Both the position numbers and the translations under genes were made by a program. A stretch of DNA of 5,214 nucleotides from assembly GCA_021803845.1 (NCBI GenBank), contig JAJZLA010000157.1:1-5214 (forward strand), read 5' to 3'. Source of the DNA: a bacterium. Its GTDB lineage: Bacteria > SZUA-79 > Acidulodesulfobacterales > Acidulodesulfobacteraceae. The notes under the pieces were generated by a model, which made no database searches, had not been told where the DNA came from, and worked only from the letters and a program-made list of their open reading frames with translations. Shown here piece by piece: positions 1 to 5,214 of the stretch. Positions within the stretch are counted from its first letter, which is position 1. Each line of letters begins with the position of its first letter.

Positions 1-464
1 ATACCGGAATCTATTCCAAGCACTACGTTTGAAAACATCTGGATAAATCTCCTGTAGGTATCGTAGGCAAATCTCCGGTTGCCGGACTTATTTATAAGCC
101 CTTTAATCGTATCCTCGTTTAATCCGAGATTCAGGACGGTATCCATCATTCCGGGCATGGAGACTCTTGCTCCGCTTCTAACGGAAACTAAAAGCGGGTT
201 TTGGACATCGCCGAACTTAGACCCCATTGCTTCTTCCATTTTTTTTATATTTTCTCTTACCTCGTTCTTTAATTCATCGGGATATTTCTTATTATGTTCA
301 TAATAGAACGTGCAGACATCGGTGGTAATAGTAAAGCCGGCGGGAACTCTTATGCCGAGGTTAGTCATTTCGGCAAGACCCGCGCCTTTTCCTCCCAACA
401 GATTTTTCATAGAACCGTCTCCGTCCGCATGCTTGTTGCCGAAAAAATAAACATACTTGCCCAT
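1..464 (-). CDS. ppdK: Pyruvate, phosphate dikinase, N-terminal part (cut by window edge)
   Basis: The enzyme interconverts ATP, phosphate and pyruvate with AMP, pyrophosphate and phosphoenolpyruvate in the cytoplasm. In anaerobes it serves glycolysis or gluconeogenesis. The reverse-strand frame starts at ATG (464-462) and stays open to the window edge, giving 154 residues of a protein that is usually about 880. What is visible is the start of the ATP-grasp-like nucleotide-binding domain. The opening MGKYVYFFG leads into [17 protein letters not shown] (residues 21-37), then PAGFTITT (41-48) and [20 protein letters not shown] (91-110). K26 and R96 match the ATP-contacting Lys22 and Arg92 of the Clostridium symbiosum enzyme, as I recall it. 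The dikinase-specific opening argues against PEP synthase (PpsA). The phosphohistidine and PEP-binding domains lie outside the window. The start is supported by GGAGG eight bases upstream. The gene lies 66 bases after glyS on the same strand, so co-transcription is likely. Confidence 0.96.
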   Translation of the reverse strand, partial: MGKYVYFFGNKHADGDGSMKNLLGGKGAGLAEMTNLGIRVPAGFTITTDVCTFYYEHNKKYPDELKNEVRENIKKMEEAMGSKFGDVQNPLLVSVRSGARVSMPGMMDTVLNLGLNEDTIKGLINKSGNRRFAYDTYRRFIQMFSNVVLGIDSG

Positions 465-472
465 AACGCCAT

Positions 473-477
473 CCTCC
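473..477 (-). promoter_or_regulatory. Strong Shine-Dalgarno of ppdK
   Basis: The minus strand reads GGAGG, separated by eight bases from the ATG at 464-462. This is the strongest ribosome-binding site in the window and fixes the ppdK start. An overlapping ATG at 472-470 is out of frame and too close to the GGAGG to be used. Confidence 0.85.
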
Positions 478-530
478 AAGTAAATAAAATAAATAAATGA
501 TATATGATATTTAAAAAACGAAAGCGATTA

Positions 531-2642
531 TTATAAATCTAAACCTGAAAAATCGCAAAAATTTTTAAGAAAATTAAGTATGCTGTTTAATAATCCGAGT
601 CTGGAATTTTTAACTTCTTCTTCTTCGGTTAAAACCATAACGCCGTCGAAAAAACCGTTAACGGGATGCACTAATTTATTCATTTCGTTTACCGCTGCGG
701 CGTAATCGCCCGCTTTCAATAAAGGAACGGTATTTTTTTGAACCGATTTGAATACGGCAATAAGCCGGACTTCCTCAGGCATAATTAATTTGTTTTCATC
801 AAAACCGGCGATTTCGGAAAATTTATAGGTAATATTGTTAATCCTTTTATACACCTGCGATAATTCAAAAACTTCTTCGTGTTTCTTAAATTTTGAAAGA
901 AAATCTATTTTGAGAAGAGAAGCGTAAAAATCGCCGGTTATTTCGGCAGTTAAAACCGCCGTTATTTCATCGGGTTTATAACCGCCGGAAAGCAGATGGT
1001 TTTTAAACCTGACATACGCAAAATTCATAAAAGCGGTTTTTAATTCGTCGGCATTTAATCTGCGCTCTTTAAAAAATTCGTTAAAATAAAAATCGCATAC
1101 GTCGCTTAAATTAATTTTATATCTTTTATCTAAAATAATTTCTATTACGCCTATCATAGCCCTGCGCAGATAAAAAGGGTCGGATTCTCCCGTAGGGAGT
1201 TTTTTTAACATTACAAACGAAAGAACGGTATCTAATTTATCCGACAAAGAACACAGCGCCGATAAGTCGTTCGATGGCAGGATCTTTTTTTTCGCCTTTG
1301 AAACAGGATAATAATGTTCTTCGATAGCCAGCGATACTTCCGGGCTTTCTTTCGACGCATTCGCGTATATCCTGCCCATTATGCCCTGCATCTCAGGAAA
1401 TTCATATACGACATGCGTCGCAAGATCGAATTTCAATAATCCCGATGCGGTCTTGAAATCCGACAGTATGCCGGAAGGAAAATTCAGCTTTCCGGCTATA
1501 AAAATTCCCAATTCCCCGATTCGCTCCGTTTTTTCGAAATACGAGCCTAAACCTTGATAAAATAAAATATTTTTTGTTTCTTCGACAAAATGGGGCGGCT
1601 TTTTTTTGTTATCTTCTTTAAAGAAAAATTCGGCATCGGCCAGCCTTGCGGTTAGAACCTTCGAATATCCGGATTTAATATTGTTTTCTAAAGACTCTTT
1701 AATGGAGGGTGCTGGATTCACGTCGGCCACGGCGGCAAAATAAGACAGCAGGGAGCCGTTTTTGCTTAACGGAAAAAATCTCTGGTGTTTGCGCATGACA
1801 ACCGACAGCAATTCTCCCGGAACCGACAGAAATTTTTCGTCGAATCCGCATATTATAGGATAAGGGGTTTCGGTTAAGCCGGTTATTTCGTCTATGAAAT
1901 CGTCGTCGTATTCCGGCATATCCGCATTTACTTTCTTCGACAGCGATTTAATCCCGGCTTCTATATATTTTTTTCTATCGCCGTTTTTTAAAATTATGCC
2001 GGTTGAAGACACGGCGTCAAAATAGTCTTCGGAACCCGAAATTTTAACGGATTTCATTTTATAAGAAAGCGTTTCCGCAATATACGTCCGGTTTGACGAT
2101 TTAATATCTCCAAAATTAAACGGCGCATTTTTTCCGTCGAATATAGACAATATCCAAAGTATAGGCCTTGGATAACGTATTTCTTTGTCGAGCCAAAACA
2201 TCGTTTTTCTGAAAGGAATTTTTTTAATAAACTGCGGAATATTTGCCGTTAATAAATCCCTAACCGGCATACCTTTTATACGTTTCTTATAAGCCGTATA
2301 AACGCCTTTTTTCTGGTTTAACGGATAAATTTTTTTGTAGTCGGAAATTTCGTTCTTCTTCATGAACTGCAAGAGCGGCGCGGCGGGAACGCCTCCGTGA
2401 TAAGATATGCCTACCGGCGGACCTATGATTTCTACCTCTCTGTCGGGGGATTTTAATGGCAGTCCTTTAATTAAAACAAACGTGCGCCTCGGCGTCGAAA
2501 ATACCTCTATATCCGGCTTTTCATTAAGCATTATTTCGTTTTCCAAAAAATTTTGGAGAATGTTTTTTAATGCCGCAGGTATTTTCCTTACCTCGTCGTA
2601 TGGAAGCTCTCCCGAACCTATTTCTAATAAATATTCGCTCAC
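531..2642 (-). CDS. glyS: Glycyl-tRNA synthetase beta subunit
   Basis: This is the tRNA-binding beta subunit of the bacterial alpha2beta2 glycyl-tRNA synthetase, which works in the cytoplasm with GlyQ to charge tRNA-Gly. It has 703 residues, against 689 in E. coli. Family landmarks run in order: YLLEIGSGELP (4-14), PRRTFVL (51-57), FWLDKEIRYPRPILWI (149-164), MRKHQRFFPL (283-292), RLADAEFFFKED (333-344), EFPEMQGIMGRIYA (414-427), AIEEHYYP (439-446), LSDKLDTVLSF (466-476), PTGESDPFYLRRAMIGV (483-499), KRINNI (599-604) and FFDGVMVLTEEEEVKNSRLGLL (664-685). The last two belong to the C-terminal anticodon-binding region. The start is GTG (2642-2640): the family N-terminus begins exactly there, and an in-frame TAA without an intervening ATG lies upstream. 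No Shine-Dalgarno is visible. Three usually conserved stretches are altered: GHRF is SNRTY near 183-187, SGNEKVV is SGYSKVL at 324-330, and RFAGD..LP is SKAKKKILP at 448-456. It follows glyQ by 43 bases. Confidence 0.97.
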   Translation of the reverse strand: MSEYLLEIGSGELPYDEVRKIPAALKNILQNFLENEIMLNEKPDIEVFSTPRRTFVLIKGLPLKSPDREVEIIGPPVGISYHGGVPAAPLLQFMKKNEISDYKKIYPLNQKKGVYTAYKKRIKGMPVRDLLTANIPQFIKKIPFRKTMFWLDKEIRYPRPILWILSIFDGKNAPFNFGDIKSSNRTYIAETLSYKMKSVKISGSEDYFDAVSSTGIILKNGDRKKYIEAGIKSLSKKVNADMPEYDDDFIDEITGLTETPYPIICGFDEKFLSVPGELLSVVMRKHQRFFPLSKNGSLLSYFAAVADVNPAPSIKESLENNIKSGYSKVLTARLADAEFFFKEDNKKKPPHFVEETKNILFYQGLGSYFEKTERIGELGIFIAGKLNFPSGILSDFKTASGLLKFDLATHVVYEFPEMQGIMGRIYANASKESPEVSLAIEEHYYPVSKAKKKILPSNDLSALCSLSDKLDTVLSFVMLKKLPTGESDPFYLRRAMIGVIEIILDKRYKINLSDVCDFYFNEFFKERRLNADELKTAFMNFAYVRFKNHLLSGGYKPDEITAVLTAEITGDFYASLLKIDFLSKFKKHEEVFELSQVYKRINNITYKFSEIAGFDENKLIMPEEVRLIAVFKSVQKNTVPLLKAGDYAAAVNEMNKLVHPVNGFFDGVMVLTEEEEVKNSRLGLLNSILNFLKNFCDFSGLDL

Positions 2643-2671
2643 GGTAATTATCGGATTTTATTTTATTATTT

Positions 2672-2689
2672 TTTATTCAGTTTATTCAG
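2672..2689. repeat. 9-bp perfect tandem repeat at the glyQ stop codon
   Basis: TTTATTCAG occurs twice head to tail, at 2672-2680 and 2681-2689. On the minus strand it reads CTGAATAAA twice. The upstream copy contains the glyQ TGA stop (2688-2686). Because the unit is nine bases long, the second copy puts another TGA in the same frame. It looks like a small slippage duplication; a role as a regulatory element is not shown. Confidence 0.8.
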
Positions 2690-3552
2690 TCTTTATCGCC
2701 GTAACCGGTATAAAGCCTAGCGCATCCTTCGGCAAGCGCCCTTACCTTTAATATAAAATTCATTCTCTCCGATACGCTTATAAGCCCTCTTGCATCGAGC
2801 ATGTTAAATGCGTGGGAACATTTAAGGCAGTATTCGTATGCAGGCTTCACAAGCTCTTTCAGTTTAAACGAAAGCAGTTTTGTTGATTCCGCTTCATATA
2901 AATTGAATAATTTATGCAAAATTTCTCCGTCGGCATATTCAAAACTGTATTTGGAAAATTGCAACTCGTCGTCTTTATGGATATCGCCGTATTTAAAGGA
3001 ATCGTTCCATTGAAGGTCGAAAACGCTATCTTTATTCTGAAGAAACATAGCAATTCTTTCTAACCCGTAAGTAATCTCTATAGCCGGTTTAGAAAGCTCT
3101 ACGCCGCCTATCTGTTGAAAATAGGTAAATTGCGTTACTTCCATGCCGTCGAGCCATACTTCCCAGCCCAGGCCCCATGCCCCAAGCGTGGGAGACTCCC
3201 AATCGTCTTCAACGAACCTTATATCGTGCTCGTTCGGATTTATGCTGATGCTCTTAAGGCTGTCTAAATAAATCTCTTGAATTCTACTTATATACGGCTG
3301 TATAACGACCTGAAACTGATAGTAGCGTCCTAACCGGTTTGGATTTTGACCGTATCTTCCGTCCGTAGGCCTTCTGGAGGGCTGAACATAGGCGGCTCTC
3401 CATTCTCCGCAGTCGAGGCATTTAAGAAACGTGTAAGGCGCAAATGTAGCTGCTCCCACCTCGATATCGTAAGGTTCTAAAATTACGCATCCAAAATCGG
3501 ACCAGAAATTTTGGAGTTTAAAAGTTAATTGTTGAAAATCGGGGGTTTTGAT
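2686..3552 (-). CDS. glyQ: Glycyl-tRNA synthetase alpha subunit, apparent non-canonical AUC or AUU start
   Basis: This is the catalytic alpha subunit of alpha2beta2 glycyl-tRNA synthetase, a class II enzyme that forms glycyl-adenylate. From the ATC at 3552-3550 it has 288 residues; E. coli GlyQ has 303. The N-terminal core [22 protein letters not shown] (13-34) is intact. Class II motif 2 is [16 protein letters not shown] (58-73). [20 protein letters not shown] (118-137) and [10 protein letters not shown] (138-147) follow, motif 3 is [12 protein letters not shown] (161-172), and [12 protein letters not shown] comes near the C-terminus. The first GTG (3459-3457) would delete 31 conserved residues and is rejected. 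An in-frame TAA at 3567-3565 leaves no ATG, GTG or TTG. ATC (3552) lies seven bases and ATT (3555, 289 residues) four bases after GAGG. The family GAGT-HP stretch is GAATFAP, and the usual LGPEPW is LDCGEW, which makes a CxxC at C45/C48. It lies 33 bases after nadA and 43 before glyS. Identity is certain; the exact start is not. Confidence 0.95.
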   Translation of the reverse strand: MKTPDFQQLTFKLQNFWSDFGCVILEPYDIEVGAATFAPYTFLKCLDCGEWRAAYVQPSRRPTDGRYGQNPNRLGRYYQFQVVIQPYISRIQEIYLDSLKSISINPNEHDIRFVEDDWESPTLGAWGLGWEVWLDGMEVTQFTYFQQIGGVELSKPAIEITYGLERIAMFLQNKDSVFDLQWNDSFKYGDIHKDDELQFSKYSFEYADGEILHKLFNLYEAESTKLLSFKLKELVKPAYEYCLKCSHAFNMLDARGLISVSERMNFILKVRALAEGCARLYTGYGDKD

Positions 3553-3559
3553 AATTTTT

Positions 3560-3563
3560 CCTC
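3560..3563 (-). promoter_or_regulatory. Shine-Dalgarno that decides the glyQ start
   Basis: The minus strand reads AAAGAGGAAAAATTATCAAA. The GAGG core is seven bases from ATC and four from ATT, and no AUG, GUG or UUG follows in any frame before the conserved GlyQ sequence begins. It sits in the 33-base spacer after the nadA stop. The spacing favours the ATC, although AUU is the better-documented natural rare start codon. Confidence 0.6.
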
Positions 3564-3585
3564 TTTATTTAGAAAATTTATTATA

Positions 3586-4518
3586 CTAAAGGGCGAGCAT
3601 ATTTTCAATAGATTTTCTTGCCTGGATTCTAACGTTTTCGGGAATTTTTATAATATTTTCCATATTCTCCAGAGAAATTATAATGTCGTCGAGATGGGTT
3701 TTTTTCATATTCGGACAAACTAGTCCCGGGTTGGAAGGGATAAAAACTTTATCCGGGTTCTCCTTCTTCATTTTATACATTATTCCCCTTTCGGTTCCTA
3801 TAATAAAATACTTAGCGGCCGATTCCCTCACGAACTTATACATGCCGGATGTCGAAGAAACATGGTCTGCGGCGTCTATAGTTTCGGGGGCGGATTCGGG
3901 ATGAGCGACGAATACCGCTCCAGGATATTTTTCTTTCAGGGCTTTAATGTCTTCCGGTACCGTTCTTTTATGGGGAGGACAAAACCCAGGCCAGCTTATT
4001 ATTTCTTTATCGGTAAATCTTTGGACATAGCTTCCGAGGTTTTTGTCGGGAACCATTATGACTCTTCGGGCGGACAGCGAGTTTACGACTTTGACCGCAT
4101 TTGCGGAAGTACAGCATATATCGGAAACAGCTTTGCATTCGGCAGACGTGTTAACGTAGGCTACTACCGGAGCATCGGGGTAATCTGCTTTTAAATTAAC
4201 GATGTCTTTTGCGGTTATCATATCTACCATGGGACAACCGGCATTTTCGTTAGGAAGGATAACCGTTTTATCGGGATTCATTATAGCGGCGCTTTCGGCC
4301 ATAAATCTAACGCCGCAAAATACTATAATATCGGCATCGGTTTTATTGGCTTTAACGGAAAGTTCCAGAGAATCCCCTTGAAAATCGGCAATTTCCTGAA
4401 TCTCGTCTCTTTGATAGTTATGCGCCAGCAGTACCGCGTTCTTTTTTTTTAAAAGATCCTTAACCGCCTTCTGCTTTGCTTTTATATTTTCTAAATTATT
4501 ATTATTGCGGTTATTCAT
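3586..4518 (-). CDS. nadA: Quinolinate synthase NadA
   Basis: NadA condenses iminoaspartate (made by NadB or aspartate dehydrogenase) with dihydroxyacetone phosphate to give quinolinate, the first ring compound of de novo NAD synthesis. It is a cytoplasmic, oxygen-sensitive [4Fe-4S] enzyme. The 310 residues match the usual length for the compact bacterial and archaeal form. The three cluster-ligand cysteines are visible at the expected spacing of roughly 86: C95 in ENAGCPM, C180 in WPGFCPPHK and C268 in GLVCPNMKK. Other landmarks are LAHNYQ (31-36), DFQGDSLELS (45-54), VFCGVRFMAE (66-75), YVNTSAECKA (121-130), TSANAVKVV (137-145), PDKNLG (157-162), HPES (206-209) and STSGM (222-226). The ATG start has AAGG six bases upstream. 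A short Asn-rich N-terminus comes from four AAT codons. It is the first gene of the minus-strand cluster. No nadB or nadC is in the window. Confidence 0.97.
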   Translation of the reverse strand: MNNRNNNNLENIKAKQKAVKDLLKKKNAVLLAHNYQRDEIQEIADFQGDSLELSVKANKTDADIIVFCGVRFMAESAAIMNPDKTVILPNENAGCPMVDMITAKDIVNLKADYPDAPVVAYVNTSAECKAVSDICCTSANAVKVVNSLSARRVIMVPDKNLGSYVQRFTDKEIISWPGFCPPHKRTVPEDIKALKEKYPGAVFVAHPESAPETIDAADHVSSTSGMYKFVRESAAKYFIIGTERGIMYKMKKENPDKVFIPSNPGLVCPNMKKTHLDDIIISLENMENIIKIPENVRIQARKSIENMLAL

Positions 4519-4524
4519 ATTTAA

Positions 4525-4528
4525 CCTT
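4525..4528 (-). promoter_or_regulatory. Shine-Dalgarno of nadA
   Basis: The minus strand reads CAAGGTTAAATATG. AAGG is six bases from the ATG at 4518-4516, which supports this start over later in-frame methionines. Confidence 0.6.
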
Positions 4529-4554
4529 GCACTGTTCTTGGATAATTTTTTAAC

Positions 4555-4583
4555 TTGTTTATAACATTATAACATATTATAAT
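4555..4583 (+). promoter_or_regulatory. Predicted sigma-70-type promoter for trpS
   Basis: A -35-like TTGTTT (4555-4560, three of six consensus bases) is followed after exactly 17 bases by a perfect TATAAT (4578-4583). Transcription would begin near 4590, giving a leader of about 37 bases to the trpS ATG. That is too short for a T-box or a classical attenuator. The call rests on sequence match only. Confidence 0.6.
4566..4583. repeat. Perfect 7-bp inverted repeat holding both divergent -10 boxes
   Basis: ATTATAA (4566-4572) and TTATAAT (4577-4583) are exact reverse complements separated by CATA. The right arm contains the trpS TATAAT and the left arm contains the nadA TATAAT on the other strand. 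The symmetry may simply result from two consensus -10 boxes placed back to back, or it may be an operator for a dimeric regulator. Nothing in the window identifies such a regulator. Confidence 0.65.
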
Positions 4584-4594
4584 TTAAAACTAAA
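4566..4594 (-). promoter_or_regulatory. Predicted sigma-70-type promoter (extended -10) for nadA-glyQ-glyS-ppdK
   Basis: The minus strand carries a perfect TATAAT (4571-4566) preceded by TGT, which makes an extended -10 (TGnTATAAT). A weak -35-like TTTAGT (4594-4589) lies 17 bases upstream. Transcription would begin near 4559, about 40 bases before the nadA ATG. A second minus-strand TATAAT overlaps at 4581-4576 with no matching -35. This is the only clear promoter candidate for the whole minus-strand cluster. Confidence 0.55.
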
Positions 4595-4626
4595 CCCAAA
4601 AAAACACATAAAACGGTATCAAGGCA

Positions 4627-5214
4627 ATGGATTTCAAAACGGAAAACGCGGCTGTAGCCGACGAATCCAAATATAAATACAAAAGAATCTTAACCGGGGA
4701 CAGGCCTACCGGACCGCTACATCTGGGGCATTACGCCGGTTCTTTAAAAAACAGGGTGAGGCTTCAGGCTCAATACGAAACTTTCATCCTGATAGCCGAT
4801 ATTCAAGCGCTTACGACTAATTTCGAACATCCCGAAAAACTCAGGGAAAATATTTTTCTTGTCGCTTTGGACTATCTTTCTGCGGGAATAGACCCGAAAA
4901 TATCCACTATAGCAATACAGTCTATGATACCCGAAATTTCCGAACTGACGACTTTTTTTTCCATGCTTATTTCGGTAAATCCCTTAAGGCATAATCCCAC
5001 GATTAAAACCGAGGCTAAGGAAAGGGGTTACAAGGAACTAACTTACGGTTTTCTGGGTTACCCCGTAAGCCAGACTGCCGATATCGCTATTTTTAAAGCC
5101 GACCTGGTTCCAGTTGGAATAGACCAGCTTCCGCACATTGAACTTGCCAGAAAAATAATCAGAAAATTCAATGAATTGTACTGCGGCAAATTAATCGAGC
5201 CTTACGCCCTAATA
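4627..5214 (+). CDS. trpS: Tryptophanyl-tRNA synthetase, N-terminal part (cut by window edge)
   Basis: This cytoplasmic class I aminoacyl-tRNA synthetase charges tRNA-Trp. The frame opens at ATG 4627 and stays open to the window end, giving 196 residues of a protein usually around 330-350 long. After a charged extension of about 19 residues comes [20 protein letters not shown] (20-39). The class I HIGH signature is HLGH (32-35). Further landmarks are [10 protein letters not shown] (54-63), [13 protein letters not shown] (78-90), [10 protein letters not shown] (99-108), HNPTIK (122-127), [10 protein letters not shown] (144-153) and [12 protein letters not shown] (161-172), which is the tryptophan/adenylate-site region. 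KMSKS and the anticodon-binding domain lie outside the window. The GDRPTG opening marks the subtype found in Deinococcus TrpRS II and many Firmicutes, rather than the GxQPSG form. No alternative in-frame start exists after the TAA at 4609-4611. Its AAGG (4621-4624) is only two bases from the ATG, so the ribosome site is weak. It diverges from nadA. Confidence 0.95.
   Translation, partial: MDFKTENAAVADESKYKYKRILTGDRPTGPLHLGHYAGSLKNRVRLQAQYETFILIADIQALTTNFEHPEKLRENIFLVALDYLSAGIDPKISTIAIQSMIPEISELTTFFSMLISVNPLRHNPTIKTEAKERGYKELTYGFLGYPVSQTADIAIFKADLVPVGIDQLPHIELARKIIRKFNELYCGKLIEPYALI

Noticed and set aside
79..500. Two short plus-strand open frames opposite ppdK
   Set aside because: The opposite strand encodes a highly conserved PpdK N-terminus with a strong ribosome site, so these are antisense shadows.
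481..530. Possible terminator or promoter between glyS and ppdK
   Set aside because: The AT-rich stretch has only imperfect symmetry (gatatatgatat), no stable GC stem with a T-run, and no convincing pair of -35 and -10 boxes on the minus strand.
2407..2751. Open frame of 114 codons on the plus strand
   Set aside because: It lies antisense to the start of glyS and the end of glyQ, both certain genes. The translation has no recognisable domain and I see no ribosome site for it.
3457..3459. GTG as the glyQ start codon
   Set aside because: It falls inside the conserved EVGA stretch. Starting there would remove the FW..GC...PYDIE core that is present in GlyQ proteins and is encoded in frame just upstream.
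3862..4194. Open frame of 110 codons on the plus strand inside nadA
   Set aside because: It is a shadow of the nadA reading frame. The Gly-, Phe- and Tyr-rich composition reflects the complement of nadA codons, and no family is recognisable.
4584..4626. T-box or attenuator leader for trpS
   Set aside because: The predicted leader is only about 37 bases, with no T-box consensus, no Trp-codon leader peptide and no terminator hairpin.
1..5214. A novel defence, mobile or multi-gene system
   Set aside because: All five genes are recognisable core metabolism or translation genes. No transposase, integrase, direct-repeat array, tRNA or unexplained open frame of useful length remains.

Overview
This is an AT-rich bacterial chromosomal window made almost entirely of housekeeping genes. 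Four genes lie on the minus strand, in transcription order nadA, glyQ, glyS and ppdK. A fifth gene, trpS, diverges on the plus strand. Bacterial affiliation rests on the two-gene (alpha2beta2-type) glycyl-tRNA synthetase, the NadA quinolinate synthase and Shine-Dalgarno-led starts. The glyQ-glyS-ppdK order, low-GC codon use and a 'GDRPTG'-type TrpRS suggest to me a deltaproteobacterial (Desulfobacterota-like) or related anaerobic lineage. That placement is from memory and is weak.

Layout by coordinate: 1-464 (minus) is the N-terminal 154 residues of pyruvate, phosphate dikinase, cut by the window edge. 465-530 is a short AT-rich gap without an evident terminator. 531-2642 (minus) is glyS, with a GTG start. 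2643-2685 is a 43-base gap beside a 9-bp tandem repeat that spans the glyQ stop. 2686 to about 3552 (minus) is glyQ. 3586-4518 (minus) is nadA. 4519-4626 is a 108-bp divergent intergenic region with back-to-back -10 boxes in an inverted repeat. 4627-5214 (plus) is the first 196 codons of trpS, cut by the window edge. There is no gene-free stretch above 110 bases.

The minus-strand genes are closely spaced (33, 43 and 66 bases) with no convincing terminator between them. They probably form one transcript that starts upstream of nadA. It would join NAD precursor synthesis, glycine tRNA charging and pyruvate/PEP interconversion; this looks like housekeeping clustering rather than one pathway. TrpRS is transcribed away from the same promoter region.

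The most notable observation is translational. The conserved GlyQ N-terminus is fully encoded, but there is no ATG, GTG or TTG between the upstream in-frame stop and the conserved core. Initiation therefore appears to use AUC or AUU behind a GAGG Shine-Dalgarno. The partner gene glyS starts with GTG and has no visible Shine-Dalgarno. Both GlyRS subunits also depart from family motifs at several positions. I see no mobile element, CRISPR array, RNA gene or novel multi-gene system here.
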